From Tetradesmus obliquus (Eukaryota > Chlorophyta > Chlorophyceae > Sphaeropleales > Scenedesmaceae): a stretch of DNA of 64,000 nt. A program made the translations under genes and the position numbers. The notes beneath the pieces were generated by a model. That model had not been told where the DNA came from. It saw only the letters and a list, made by a program, of their open reading frames with translations, and did no database searches. This document shows, in pieces, positions 24,650 through 36,003 of the stretch; position 1 is the first letter of the stretch, and the number at the start of each line of letters is the position of its first letter. The DNA is taken from the NCBI GenBank assembly GCA_030272155.1, contig CP126191.1, positions 4,238,501 to 4,302,500 on the forward strand. The letters run 5' to 3'.

Positions 24650-26478
24650 CTAGCTCGTCATCTTGCGTGCACGCAGCAGCTTCCTCAGCCGCCGCACCAA
24701 ACAGCCAACAATAAACCTCAGCAGGCGCTTGTTCGGAGCCTGCTGCTGCTGTTGCTGCTGCTCCTGATTGCTACCATCACCCAGCACCCCAGCATCATCT
24801 GCAGTGCTGCTGCTGCCACTGCCGCTGCCGTCGCGCAACTCGTCACAGCTGCCGCGCGTGGAGGAGGCGCACGAAGCAGCGACTGACACCTCTGCAGGTG
24901 TGACTGGGCCGTCTGCAGGCTCTGGCGGTGACTGATGCTGCTGCAGGGGCCAGTTGCTGCTGTTGCTGCTGTTGCTGGTGCTGCCGTTGAAGTTGGCTAG
25001 GCTGGCGCTTGAGCCACCCTGACTCATCTCACCACCATCAGCGCTGCTGCTGCCGATGAAGCTGCTGCCGATCAAGCTGCCGTCCCTGCTGCCACCAGGG
25101 CTGCTGCTGCTGACCAAGCTGCCGTCCCTGCTGCCACCAGGGCTGCTGCTGCCGCCCACCAAGCTGCCCACCCTGCTGTTATCAGGGCTGCTGCTGCTAT
25201 TCAAGCTGCCCACCCTGCTGTTATCAGGGCTGCTGCTGCTATTCAAGCTGCACACCCTGCTGCCACCAGGGCTGCTGTTGGCCTCTTCAATGCCGCCTGC
25301 CCTGCTGCCACCAGGGCTGCTGTTGGGCTCTTCAATGCCGCCTGCCCTGCTGCCACCAGGGCTGCTGTTGGGCTCTTCAATGCTGCCTGCCCTGCTGCCA
25401 CCAGGGCTGCTGTTGGCCTCTTCAATGCTGCCGGCCCTGCTGCCACTAAAGGCGCTGCCGCGACAATTGTTGTGTCCACTTATCACACCAAAGGCGCCAT
25501 CAATGATGCGTCCACCTCCAAAGCCAAAGGCGCCTAAGCCGCCAGTGGTACTGCGCCTGCCAAAGCCCAAGGCACTGCCGTGGCTGATGATGCTGTCACC
25601 TCCAGAACCAAAGGCACTGCTGCCACCAATGGTGCTGTCACCTGAAAAGCCCAAGGCACTGCCGCCACTGATGATGCTGTCACCTCCAAAACCGAAGGCA
25701 CTGCCGCCACTGGTGGCGCTGTCACCTCCAAAGCCCAAGGCACTGCCGCCACTGGTGATGCTGTCACCTCCAAAACCGAAGGCACTGCCGCTACCAGTGG
25801 TGCCGTTGGCTACAATGCCAGTGCCGCTGCTGCCACCATTGGTGCTGCCACCATTGGTGCTGCCATCTGTGAGGCCAGAGGCGCCACCAACAGTGATGCT
25901 GTCGGCCCCAGTGCCAAAGCCGCTGCCGCCACTGATGGTGCTGCCTGCTTCAACGTCGACAGTGCTGCTGTCATTGATGCTGCTGTCACCTGCAAAATTG
26001 AAGGCGCTGCTGCCACCAGTGGTGCTGCGCCTGCCAAAGCCCCAGGCACTGCCGCCAGCAGTGATGTTGTCATCTTGAAAGCTGAAGGCGCTGCCGCTAA
26101 AAGCGAAGCTGGGCCCGCTGCTGCTGCAACCACTGCTGTCGCTGGCCTCCAAGCTGAGCCCGCTGCTGCTGTCACCAGTGCTGTCGCTGTCCTCGTAGCT
26201 GAACGTGTGGCAGTCACCAGGGCTGCTGCTGGGCTCAGGGCTGAAGCCGTTGCTCAGGGCAGCGCTGCTGCTGGGCCACAAGCTGCAGCCGCCGCTGCCG
26301 CCAGCGGTGCAGCCAGCCTCAAAGCCAAAGCCGCTGTTTGCGTGAGTGCTGCAGCCCATGCCAAAGGGTGCCTCTGGCAGCATGACAGCCATGTTGTGTG
26401 GCTCTGCAGCCCAGCTGATGCCTGCAGGCTGCCCACCACCTTGCAGCGCAGGGCCAACTGCCTCAGGCTCGCTGAAGA

Positions 26479-26510
<32 letters not shown>

Positions 26511-27956
26511 ACCGCAGCAAACTCACGCTGCGCCTGCTGCGCTGCAGCCGCCTCAGGCTGCTGCTGCACTGCCAGGTACGCGCCAGCTGCCGGCTGAACC
26601 GTTTGCAGCTCCTCCATTTGCTCCATCTGCCGCCAGCGCGCCTGCACTGCTGCCTGTAGCTCAGCCAGCAGGCTGCCGCCCCCAGCAGCTGCAAGTGCTT
26701 TGGCAGCAGCTGCCAGTGGCTCTGCCTCCACCCAGATCCTCCAGCTGCTGGCATGCAGGATGGCTACCCGCAGCTGCCGGCATGCCTGCGTGTGCTGCTG
26801 CAGGATGAATGCCACCTGTGGGTCCGCCTGTGGGTCAGCGCCTGCAGGGCGGCAAGACGCAACATGGGGCGCAGTGTCAACAAGGGTGAAGAACGGTGCA
26901 TGACATGCCGTGCTCAGGCAAGCCAGATTGCTGCGCACACGTCTGCGGAATAGGTGCGCAATCAGACAGGCTAATGCTTCAACAAGCTAACACTTGACTC
27001 CAGCTGAGCAGTGTGCGGGACGCTGCTGAACCTTAAACTTTGCAAAGCTTGTAGGTTTCCTGCAAGCTCTGGCACCAGCCTGCTGCTTCTTATACTGCCG
27101 GGCGCTCTCCTTCTTACCTGTGGCTGTGTAAAAGTAGTCATACAGCGCGTACATGCAGTGGCTGCGGTCGCGCTTGCCATTGAACCAGTCTGCTGTCCAC
27201 AGCTGCACACAACAACAGCAGTGCAGGCGTTGACAGAGTGTCAGAATTGGTTGCGGCCTGCTGTCGTGCAGCTTTGGGTCTGCAGCTTCAAGTGTGCAAA
27301 GTGGCAACTCAGCATTTGCAGGCAGTTGCGTGTACAGGCAGTTTAGTGGACAGGCCTGCACCGCGCAGCTGCAACAGGCATCCGCGTGAATCATCTCACC
27401 AGTGTCAGCAGCTTGTCCAGGCCTGATGCGCTGCTGGCTGCGCTGCACTCCTGGCACGTGCAACACACTACCGGCGCCGCGCTGCTGTAGCCTGCAGTGT
27501 GTGCAGGGCCGCCCAGCGTGCCGCAGCGCACTGCCACTGACAGCATGAAGGCGAGCATGGCTAGCAGGGAGCCTGCAAGCAGCAGCAGAAACAGCAGACA
27601 ACATGTGAACAGCGAGTCTGAGTGAGCTACCGTAGGTGTGTTGGGAGCAGCTAGCATCCATGCAGCAGGCAAGATGGGCAGGCACTACAGCATTGTCTTT
27701 TCCGCAAGCTGTGCCTTGCACAAGGCTCACCTGTGCCGTCTGGGTTGCTGAAGGGCAGCTTGTTCAGGTGTGCCAGCGCTGCTAGGGCCTGCACTGCCAC
27801 AGGCTGCTGCAGGTACGCCAGCAGGAACTGCTGCGCATCTGCCTGCACAGGGGAGGCCATGCTGAGCAGTGCTGGCAGGGGCTCAGGGAACATGAGCGAC
27901 ATACCTGCTTCTGCTGCCGCTGCTGCTTCCAGCAGTGCTGGTTTTGGTGCTGGCAG

Positions 27957-27997
<41 letters not shown>

Positions 27998-28622
27998 GTG
28001 CTGCTGGTGGTGCTGCATTCACTTTCAGCCACTCTTTCAGCTCGGCCTCCACAGATGCCATTTGGTGGATCAGCTCATCAAGCGTCTTTGCCAGCAGCAG
28101 CTGCCCGCACAGCTGCAGGTAGGCGATTTGGCCGCGCAGCGGCAGCAGCTCCTGCAGGTCCTGTAGCACCTGCAGCGCTTCCTCCCACGCAAAGCGTGAC
28201 AGAGGGGCTGTGTGGGCCTTGATGAAAGTGACCACCAGGCCTGCCATGTAGTCCAGACAGGGGCCTGCTGGGCTGTGCTGCAGAATCGGCACAAAGTGCA
28301 TCAACTGCAGCCGGCACGGCTCTGGCAGCTGGGTCGCCATGTTGAAGAGTTTGTCGTGCACGTTGTAACTCAGGGGCAGCAGCACGGGCACTGGCAGCTG
28401 GGTGGTGTGTGACAGGAGGCTGCAGGTCAGCTGATGGTACTGGGCTGCCTGCTGCTGGGATGCTGCCAGCAGCTGTGCTGCTGTAGTGCCCTGCATTGGC
28501 TGGCACAGCAGCTGTGCAGGCTGTGGTGTTGCAAATGGCTTGGAGCTGCTGGAACCAAGGATGTGCAACAGCTCTTGCTTCTGCCCGCTGCTGAGCCTGT
28601 TCACCAGTTGCTGCATGTCCAT
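24650..28622 (-). CDS. Unrecognised repeat-rich protein, 1,113 residues
   Basis: Exons 28622-27731, 27572-27400, 27202-27118 and 26841-24650 join in frame. The start chosen is the ATG at 28622 (MDMQQLVNRL). Residues 1 to about 300 are helical and Leu/Gln-rich, with one Ala run. Exon 2 starts with a hydrophobic stretch (LLAMLAFMLSVAV) and holds Cys pairs (VVCCTCQEC). Exon 3 has a conserved-looking block (WTADWFNGKRDRSHCMYALY). Exon 4 is mostly low complexity: about ten repeats of a GSAFGFGGDSI-type unit, then repeats of SSPGGSRAGSIEE type, and finally a basic amphipathic helix (LVRRLRKLLRARKM). I do not recognise the family. The FG-containing repeats recall nucleoporin-like disorder, but this is only a resemblance. 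A 70-codon open stretch at 28945-28736 with a good donor could be a 5' exon, though its phase does not fit this frame. Confidence 0.6.
25060..26100 (-). repeat. Coding minisatellites in the unknown repeat-rich gene
   Basis: Two adjacent tandem arrays are present. At 25090-25440 units of about 54-60 bp encode SSPGGSRxGS blocks. At 25540-25800 units of about 42-45 bp encode GSAFGFGGDSI blocks, fading out toward 26100. The strong similarity between neighbouring units suggests recent expansion. Confidence 0.85.
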
Positions 28623-29745
28623 CGCTACTGTTCGGCACCTGTCAACCAGAAGAACGGGAAGAGATGGCGAGTGAGTGTGCAATTCTCCTGCAGCTTGCCG
28701 AAACACATAAAGCAACAAAAAATAAACTGTCATACCTTGAAGCGATAGCTATTGCTGTAGGAGGAGCGAAGAAAGCAGTTCCCGCCAGTGAGCACCGCCA
28801 AAACTCTGTCACCGCGGAGCTTCGTCACCAGGCGGTACGCTTGACTGTAGGCCGGATACTTTTGTAGAAGAGCACGTATATAGTCAAACCAAGCTGTGAA
28901 AACCAGCTGCGCACAGCACAGTTCGTCCAGCGACAAAGGCAACAACCAGTAGTGCCAAGTATGCCGTGAGAGGGTTGTCAGCGGTGTAGCGCTTTTTTTT
29001 GCTTATCATAGCAATATAAAACACGTTGATGCAGTCTGTACTTGTATAGGCGTTTTGTCACTCCTCAAGTAACAAGTAGGGTTCCCGGGCCGTGATTTGA
29101 TGTACTGTTCGGATTGGCACCCAGCTGCAAAAGATACCAGATGCCCTATCGTACATGCACTTCCTGCTCAATGCTGTTGGTCATACCAACCAAAACTCGC
29201 CCGTTCCTAGTCTTTCTCCAGCATGGTTCGCTGCGGCATGCATCACATGCATGTAGTACATGCCATGTACTCAAACTTGGCTGGCAACGAGGGAGCATGT
29301 AAAGCATCCCTGCCTGTACTCCAGAATCCAGCCAAGCACCACAACTGCAGCTGCGCAGTGCCAACTGCTAGGTGCCGTGCAGTGCTGCCCCGCTGCTCCA
29401 GCTTCTGTTGCTGCTGCATAACCGCGCTCCGCTGCTGGGTCATGCGTGGTGCTGAGGCCCTGCTTGTGCTGCTGCTGAACAGCAGCACATGCGGTGCTGT
29501 TGGCGCAGCGCTGCTGCATCAGCAGCCATCCAGCCGGCAGCTGCCTGCCACAACCTGGGCACTGCAGTACCAGGATGCATGCAGGCGCGCTGCAGCTGGC
29601 AGCAGCAGCTGCGTGGGTGCAGCAGGCAGCTGCTGCTGCCGTGCTGAAGGGACTGATGGCCTGTGCCGGCTGAATAGCAGCCGCATGGCCTGCAGGTGTG
29701 ACGCGTGAGGGGTTGTTGCTGCTCAAGCTTGCTGGTGCTGCTGCC
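28623..29745. other. Gap with one orphan open stretch
   Basis: This lies upstream of the repeat-rich gene and downstream of the GCK gene stop. Minus-strand 28945-28736 is a 70-codon open stretch beginning with ATG and ending at a GTATGA donor. It may be a 5' UTR or alternative first exon. Nothing is recognised between 28946 and 29745. Confidence 0.4.
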
Positions 29746-30707
29746 TCAGCCACCCATAGCCTCCTTGACAATGTGGTCCAGGGTTGCACGGTTCTTCATG
29801 CATTCTCGAAACTTGTCCCACTGACACAGCGCAAAGCATAGCACGGATCAGCAGGCAGGGGAAGGCACGCAGGCAGGTGAGCAGCAGACTTGCGGTTAGT
29901 CCCGCAGAAGTGACATGCGGCCGATGCGCTGCTAGTGTGCGCCGCCTGTGAAGGCAGGCAGCGGCACATCCAATGTTGAGCTGCTGTGCCCTGCTGCTGT
30001 GCTGGGCTTGTGCACCAATGCACAGGGTGCACATCCGTGCATGAAGCGACACAGACACATAAGTGATACTGCTCAATCAACACCGAGAGGAAGGCCGGCT
30101 GAGGTCGGGCAACATCAAGCATCTGCAACAACAGGTTGTGGTCTGCAGGCAGTGCTGATGCTTGTCCACCCAGCTGCTGCGCTGCCGCCTTATGCAAGCT
30201 GCAGGCCAGCGCAACAGTATAAAACAGCAAGCCTACAGCAGGCCACCAGCCAGCTCACCAAGCGCATGCATGCCTGCTCATCCTCGTTCCTAGCTTGGGC
30301 AGCTTCGTAGCAGGTATCAAATGCCTACGATCCAGTTGGGCAGCAAAGCGTGCAATCAGCAAGAGTAGCGATACAACGTGCACGCTAGCAGCTAGCAGCA
30401 GTTGTATGGTCTGCTGCTGCAAGAACTGTGAACTCTGGTTGAACAGCAAGCAGCCTGCTGAATCCCACCCACCATGAACTCTGTTCTGCAGACTCCTTCC
30501 TGCATGATCTTCTCGTATGCACAGTCGCCGCATGGCTCTTCCTGCTGCACATACCCATACATATCAGCGTTGCAGACCGTCTGGGTTGATTGGACAATCG
30601 GACCGTCTGTGGCACACCTGTGGTTGTAGCTGCTGCTCCTGCTGCTGCTGTTGCTGCTGCTGTTGCTGCTGCTGCTGCAGCTGTGCAGTACTTGTGCTGC
30701 TTCCCAT
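29746..30707 (-). CDS. GCK-domain protein, 100 residues
   Basis: Exons 30707-30618, 30544-30473, 30324-30259 and 29820-29746 are all in phase 0. The joined protein shows the GCK signature: CGDCAYEKIMQEGVC, then CRTEFMAFDTC, then CMRLWDKFRECMKN. The cysteine spacings fit this family of small plant and algal proteins, whose biochemical role is poorly known. The N-terminus MGSSTS fits the N-myristoylation rule (Gly2, Ser6), so membrane tethering is possible. A Gln run from a CAG tract follows. The GCK spacing decides the splice choice: joining exon 3 directly to exon 4 gives the right distance between the last two cysteines, which excludes an open stretch at 30030-30230 in the last intron. The gene is divergent from the transaldolase-like gene. 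Confidence 0.8.
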
Positions 30708-31023
30708 GTCGCCTCTTCAACGTTTTAAAGCCGTCCACGTGAGATAGGGCAGAACGAGCGCAAGCCTACGGCTGCAATGAGTGTACGTCGCGATTACGTT
30801 GTTATCACAGCTGGCTAACACCTGCTCTGCTTCCATGCGCCTAGCGGCAGCCAGCATAGGCCATTGGTTGCAGATCAGTGTTTATAGTTTTTTTGTGACA
30901 AATTGTTTGCTTTTGCAGCTTTGTGAAGCTTGCCAGCTGCTGTCGGAGTCTGGTATCCTTGCCTGGCACGCCCTTGTTTCAGCACGCCTGTTCTGATCAG
31001 GGTATTTACGTAATATCGACAAG
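30708..31023. promoter_or_regulatory. Divergent promoter region, GCK gene and transaldolase-like gene
   Basis: Only 316 bp separate two start codons pointing away from each other, so both promoters must lie here or overlap. No clear TATA box was identified. Confidence 0.5.
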
Positions 31024-32355
31024 ATGTCGCTTGCAGCACAGCACAGATCGGTCTCCGCTGGCTCGTTTGCGCGGAGATCATCACGTGTAGCACCTCGCAT
31101 CGTTGCCACAGCAGCGTACAAGTCTCCTTCATCTGTGACTTCAGCAAACACGCTGCAGGCGCTGTCGCGCATGAGCAACGTAGTGCCCGACACTCTGATG
31201 CTGGAGTCCAGCGTGCAGCCCAAAGCTGCAACCGTCTCCTCGCTGCTGCTGAGCTGGATCCTTTCCAACGAGCAGCTGGGTATGAAGCCGTACCAGGTGA
31301 GGTCGCAGTGGTGCAGATCAGGGCATGCTGACTGGGTGTAACGGTGCAGCAGCTCGGGACGCATCTCAGGACGCTCATTGGCGCTGCATCCCCGCGTTGA
31401 GACTGCTCCTGACGTATCTTTGTTGTGCATTTGTTTGCAGAACGCCATCGCTGCGTCTCTGAACTACGACAAGTGCCTTGCACAGAAGGGGGATGCCAGG
31501 TGAGCTGAGCAGGTTGAATCCAGCTCTGCCCAGCAGCAGCATCCCTCTAGGACAAGCTCTCAAACGCACCAACCGATGAACACTCATGTAAGGGCTGTGC
31601 CGCGTGCAGGCTGTCGTGCCAGCTTGACAAGGCTTTGACCAATGTGGGATCGCTGCTGGCAAACCAAGTGGAGGGGCGCATCTGTACAGAGATCGATCCG
31701 CGCCTTGCAAAAGACAAGGGTGGGCTGCAGTTGTTCACAGCGGTGGCTTGCTTCCCACCATGCTGGTATGCTAGTGGCAGGGCTATCAACAAATGCTGGT
31801 GCAGGATGCGGCATGCAAGGGGCTGCTTACCCCAGCAGCACAGCGTCAGAGTTTGCTTGCATGAACAGACAGCTTCATGACAGGGTGACACACACATATT
31901 GCAAACAGCAGCAGAGTTGCACGCCGATCCAGCAAGCACAGCGGGCATCACAGCTTGCTACGCACGATACGCGCATGCCACCTCTCCTCGTCCCTGTGCA
32001 GTGTGCCTGCAAGCAAGACACTTGACTCTGTCGATTCTGATGATCCTGCTGGTGTGTATTGTGTGTCTTGCCCTTCTGTCGTGCCCCTGCAGACGGCATG
32101 CTGGCGCGTGCGCGCTCGCTGCTGGCGCTGTACCGCGAGGTGGGCGTGGCCCCTGACAAGCTCATCCTGAGGGTGCCCGCCACATGGGCAGGCATCCAGG
32201 CGGCAGCGGAGCTGGAGAAGCAGGGCGTGGCCACGCAGGCCTTCCACATCTACAGGTGCGGATGCTGCCGCTGCTGCGTGTATGGTGTGTGTGGTGTGTG
32301 GCACTTGGTGCTGCTAGGCCGTCGTGCGGGATCAGGGTGTGCGCTGCTGCTGGTG

Positions 32356-32387
<32 letters not shown>

Positions 32388-34471
32388 GGTGGTGGTGGTG
32401 GTGCGGGTGCGCGTTTGCAGTGTAGGGTATGTGGCACATGGTGCTGCAAGGCGGACGCTGGACGTGTGTGCGCACGGCAACCAGCGCAGGGGGCATGGTG
32501 CAAGCATACTACATGCCTCAGCAGGCAGAAACACAGAGCCGAGTACAAATAGCTCCTAACTGCGTGTATGCCTGCATTGAGCTACCAGCACACTCTGCCT
32601 TGCGCCGCTCTGGCCAACCACGCCACGCTGCCGTTCACGGCTTCACTGCCTGCCTGCTGCTGCACCTGCTCTATCTTCACTTGCAACTCTGCAGCTTTGT
32701 GCAGGGCGTGGCTGCAGCGCAGGCGGGCATCAGCGTGGTGCAGCCCAACGTGGGCCGCACCCGGGACTGGTACAACAAGCACCCGGGAGTGATCAGGGAC
32801 CCACACGTGAGCGCCGCCGTGCTTGGCGGCAGCAGCAGCAGCAGCAGGCAAAGTGTAATGAGCTGTTGCGATGGCTCAGCAGCTGCACACTGGGATGTCG
32901 CCTGTTGCCGCTAGGATTGTGCACTTGCGGGCATGTTGGCCAGCTGCAGTGACAGGTGTCGCCACAGCAGCAGCCTGCTGCGCTCAGCCTTTGACATTCT
33001 CATTTTGGGCTCAGCGAGTGTGATGCAGCGCACGGCGTGGCTGCGTGTCTGCTGCCGCACGCCCCGCACATGCACGCGCACACCCAACACCACTGCAGCT
33101 TTGTAACCATCGCCTACGCATGCTGAAACCTGCTGCACACGTCTCTCCTGTGCCGTGCTGCTGCGCTGCTGCTGCCGCAGGGTCCCCGTGAGGACAGCGG
33201 CGCCAGCAGCGGCGTGGACACGGGCGTGCGGCTGGCCAGCCAGCTGTACGGCTACATCAAGAAGTACCACCCCAAGACGCAGCTCATGGCCAGCGGCCTG
33301 CGCACAGCAGATGGTGCGGGTGGCGGTGGTGCCTGCTGCTAGGGGGTTGCAGGAGGGGGGCAGGGGGTGTACTCAGCGCTGTAGGCAGTGCTAGGGGAGG
33401 GGTGCGGCACTGCAGGCTTGCGTGCGCAGCTGTGTGCCGTCTGTATTGTGAACATATTGCACCGGAATGATGTGTTGGGCAGTGTGCTTTACAGGAATGT
33501 AGTTGCCTGCAGAGACTGGGCTGAATAAGTTGGTGGTGCGGTGCGATGCTTGATGTGCACGGCGTAGGATGCTGCTGGTGGCTGCTGATGAATGAAACAA
33601 CATTTTGCCGAACCTAACAACCTTGAGGATAACCACTTCTTATCTACATCAATTGCTGAAGCCACCAGCAGCTGTGCACTGTGTCCATGCTTGTTTGGTT
33701 TTGCGTCAGATGGCCACCTTCTGGCTGGCAGCCAAAGCAGCAGCAGGAGGATTGCAATCGCACATCCAGCCACACGGTTGTGTGCTTGTGACTCAGTGCC
33801 TGCAAGCAATCAAAGGTCTCATCAGTGCTGTTCCCTCTGACCGTCTGTTGTCCGCATGCTGCTGCTGCTGCCGTGTGTACCGCACCGTGCTGCTGCTGCT
33901 GCTGCTGCTGTAGACGCACTGGCGCTGGCTGGCTGCGACTACCTGGTGCTCACCGCCAAGGTCATGGGAGACCTGGAGGCAACGCCCACGCTGCAGGTGA
34001 CAACAAATCTTATCTATGAAAATGAATCTTATCTATGAATCTTAACTATGAATCTTATCTATGAAAATGAATTCTATATCACAGCAAGTAGCATGAGAAC
34101 CAGAGCAGGTCCTTCAAGTCTCAAGATGTGCAGCCATGGTGGCTGGGTCCCTATCTGGACATGTGAGGGCGCATTATGTTGCACTGTGCTTGTGCTGAGT
34201 GTGCATCCTGTTACTCTTCACACTGCAGGGCTACAACAGCGGGCTGTCCGCCGCATCCGCCAGTGAAGAGGACGGCATCGAGCGCATGCTGTCGCCCGCT
34301 GCTGCTGCTGCCAGCGACCTGGCAAACATGGGGGCTATCAGTGAGGCGCAGTTTAATGAGATGCTGGGGCCGTGCGGCAGTGAGCTGCTGGCGCAGGGGC
34401 TGGCGGGGCTGGTGCGGGACGTGGAGACAGTGCTGCCCTACTTCAAGACCATGGCCACGGGCAATGAGTGA
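31024..34471 (+). CDS. Transaldolase-like protein, probably plastid, Schiff-base Lys replaced by Arg
   Basis: Exons 31024-31296, 31441-31499, 31610-31719, 32093-32255, 32695-32806, 33181-33313, 33914-33996 and 34229-34471 give 391 residues. The Ser/Arg/Ala-rich N-terminus (about 45 residues) looks like a chloroplast transit peptide. Transaldolases move a three-carbon ketol unit between sugar phosphates in the pentose phosphate pathway. Family motifs are clear: NVGSLLANQVEGRICTEIDP, PATWAGIQAAAELEKQG, AAAQAGISVVQPNVGRTRDW, LMASGLRTADDALALAGCDY. The lysine that forms the Schiff base in E. coli TalB (Lys132, in an IKLASTW context) aligns with Arg174 (LRVPATW, codon AGG at 32170-32172). Catalysis by the usual mechanism is therefore doubtful. 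Plants have a transaldolase-like paralogue, and this protein probably belongs there. Confidence 0.9.
32356..32403. repeat. (TTG)n(GTG)n microsatellite in intron 4 of the transaldolase-like gene
   Basis: A run of GTT units switches to a run of GGT units, about 48 bp in all, wholly intronic. Confidence 0.9.
34003..34078. repeat. AT-rich tandem repeat just after a donor site
   Basis: Repeats of AATCTTATCTATGA begin directly after the donor of intron 7 in the transaldolase-like gene. They stand out against the GC-rich surroundings. Confidence 0.8.
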
Positions 34472-36003
34472 GGCTTCTGGCGCTGGATTTGAGGTGGATC
34501 GTGAGGCAGCAGCAGCAGCAGCAGCTTCTGGTAAGAAGCAGGGCAGCTGCTGTGGAAGTTCTTTGAGGCGTGCTGGCTGGTTGTGCTGGTGGGCGCTGCT
34601 GCTATTTGGGGACTTAGGATGCCAAAGCATGCAGTGGCGTTGCTGGTGCGCGCCGTCTCCTTTTTCCAGGCAGCGTGGGCATGTTCTGCAGCAGGGTATG
34701 GCGCTGTTTGCTGCTGCTCGCAGCTTCCAGGTTCAGGCGAGATTGGAACGCCAGCCGTGCCGTGTGCTGCATCCCTCGCTTGGTCATTGTTGAGAGCTAT
34801 ACATCTGTTGGCTTAGTGCAGGAGTCCAGTGCAGGGTGGATCATGAGTTCATTGAATATTGCAGTTGTCACATGTTTGCGGCTTGCTACACATTGTGCAT
34901 GCGTGTATGAGGTGAGGAGGAACCACTGGGAATATTCATGAACCTGTCTTGTCTGCTGGGCTGTCTGCGCATGCGCCCATGCGTCCATTGTGTTGCCGAG
35001 GCCTGATGACACACTCAGTTCAGTATATGCATGGTGTTATGCATGCGTCGGCAATCGAAACATTGCTGTTATGCATTGCTGGTGCCAGAACGGAAACCGT
35101 GGCGCCATTACAGTTGGTGTGGTGATGTGGCACAGTCCCAGTGCTTATTGGGCAGAGTGCTGCTGCCACTGTTGAGCATTGGAGCGAGATGCCGTTTTGC
35201 GCAGCAGTGTGGATGCTGGCCTGCCGTCACGCAGGTGACAGCAGCTGCTGTAGTCTCCTGTACCTCTTGAAACAGACACATGCACAAGACCAAAGCTTCA
35301 AGGGTATTCAGCAGCCTGGTGTTGGTTGGTGGTATCACCATCAGCCACCATGACAATAAGCTACTTGTGCGTACAACTCAGCATTGGATAAGGACCCGCG
35401 TGGACCCTTCTGGGCCAGAAGAGTCCAGGCGGGTCCCTTTTGGTCCTACAATTCGTTGCTCAGCTTGCTTGTGACTATTGTCTTTTACTGATAAATTCCG
35501 TCCTACTGCAGTCGAGCCGCATACCCTTAAGCAGCGGTCAGCCTGACCAGATCAGCAGCACAGCCACTGCAAGCGGGACAGAGTGACCTGTGACCAAGGC
35601 AGCAACACTGCAGAGAACGTTCGCAGTCTCTACCAATGGTGAAGACCGTACACACTCTGCCGCGCACCGCAATAGGTGAGGCCCAATCACGTGGAGCTCC
35701 CGCTGTTGCGGTGTCATCATCACCGATTTGTATGATGAAGTGTTATGCCGACTGTTCTGTGGTTGGTGTGTGGCCATACTACGCGGCGGTTCATGCCTTA
35801 TGCGTCTTATTGGTTTTGCTGCAGCGAACACCTCATGATCCTCTTGCTGACGACGGCAGCAGCTGCGTGTCTTGAGTGAAGCAGGTGCAAAAGCCAATTG
35901 GGCCAGGAAACACGTGACAAAAAGTCCTCAAAGACTGTTCCCATCAGCCGCAGCAGCTGCGAAAGGGCTGAAGCAAAGTTCGGGAGATTACCTCGCGTTC
36001 ACC
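34472..36003. other. Intergenic gap between transaldolase-like and P450 genes
   Basis: About 1.5 kb with no supported exon. It holds the transaldolase-like 3' UTR, the P450 promoter and a strong inverted repeat at 35392-35436. An in-frame open stretch runs upstream of the P450 ATG to about 35872 but has no ATG. Confidence 0.5.
35392..35436. repeat. 45-bp near-perfect inverted repeat (hairpin)
   Basis: The arms GGACCCGC / GCGGGTCC, TGGAC / GTCCA and CTTCTGG / CCAGAAG nest with single-base bulges. This gives an almost fully paired GC-rich stem. No run of T follows as in a bacterial terminator. Confidence 0.85.

Noticed and set aside
25056..26078. 340-codon plus-strand frame of Leu/Pro repeats
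   Set aside because: It is the antisense reading of the coding minisatellite in the repeat-rich gene. The minus frame joins properly to upstream exons.
28736..28945. 70-codon ATG-led stretch with a good donor
   Set aside because: Not called as coding because its phase does not match the next exon of the repeat-rich gene. It is kept as a possible UTR or alternative exon.
30030..30230. Open stretch that could be an exon of the GCK gene
   Set aside because: Skipping it gives the exact Cys spacing of the GCK domain, and including it would break the domain.
35872..36003. Upstream extension of the P450 by 44 residues
   Set aside because: It is in frame but starts only at a TTG. The ATG at 36004 gives a normal membrane anchor.
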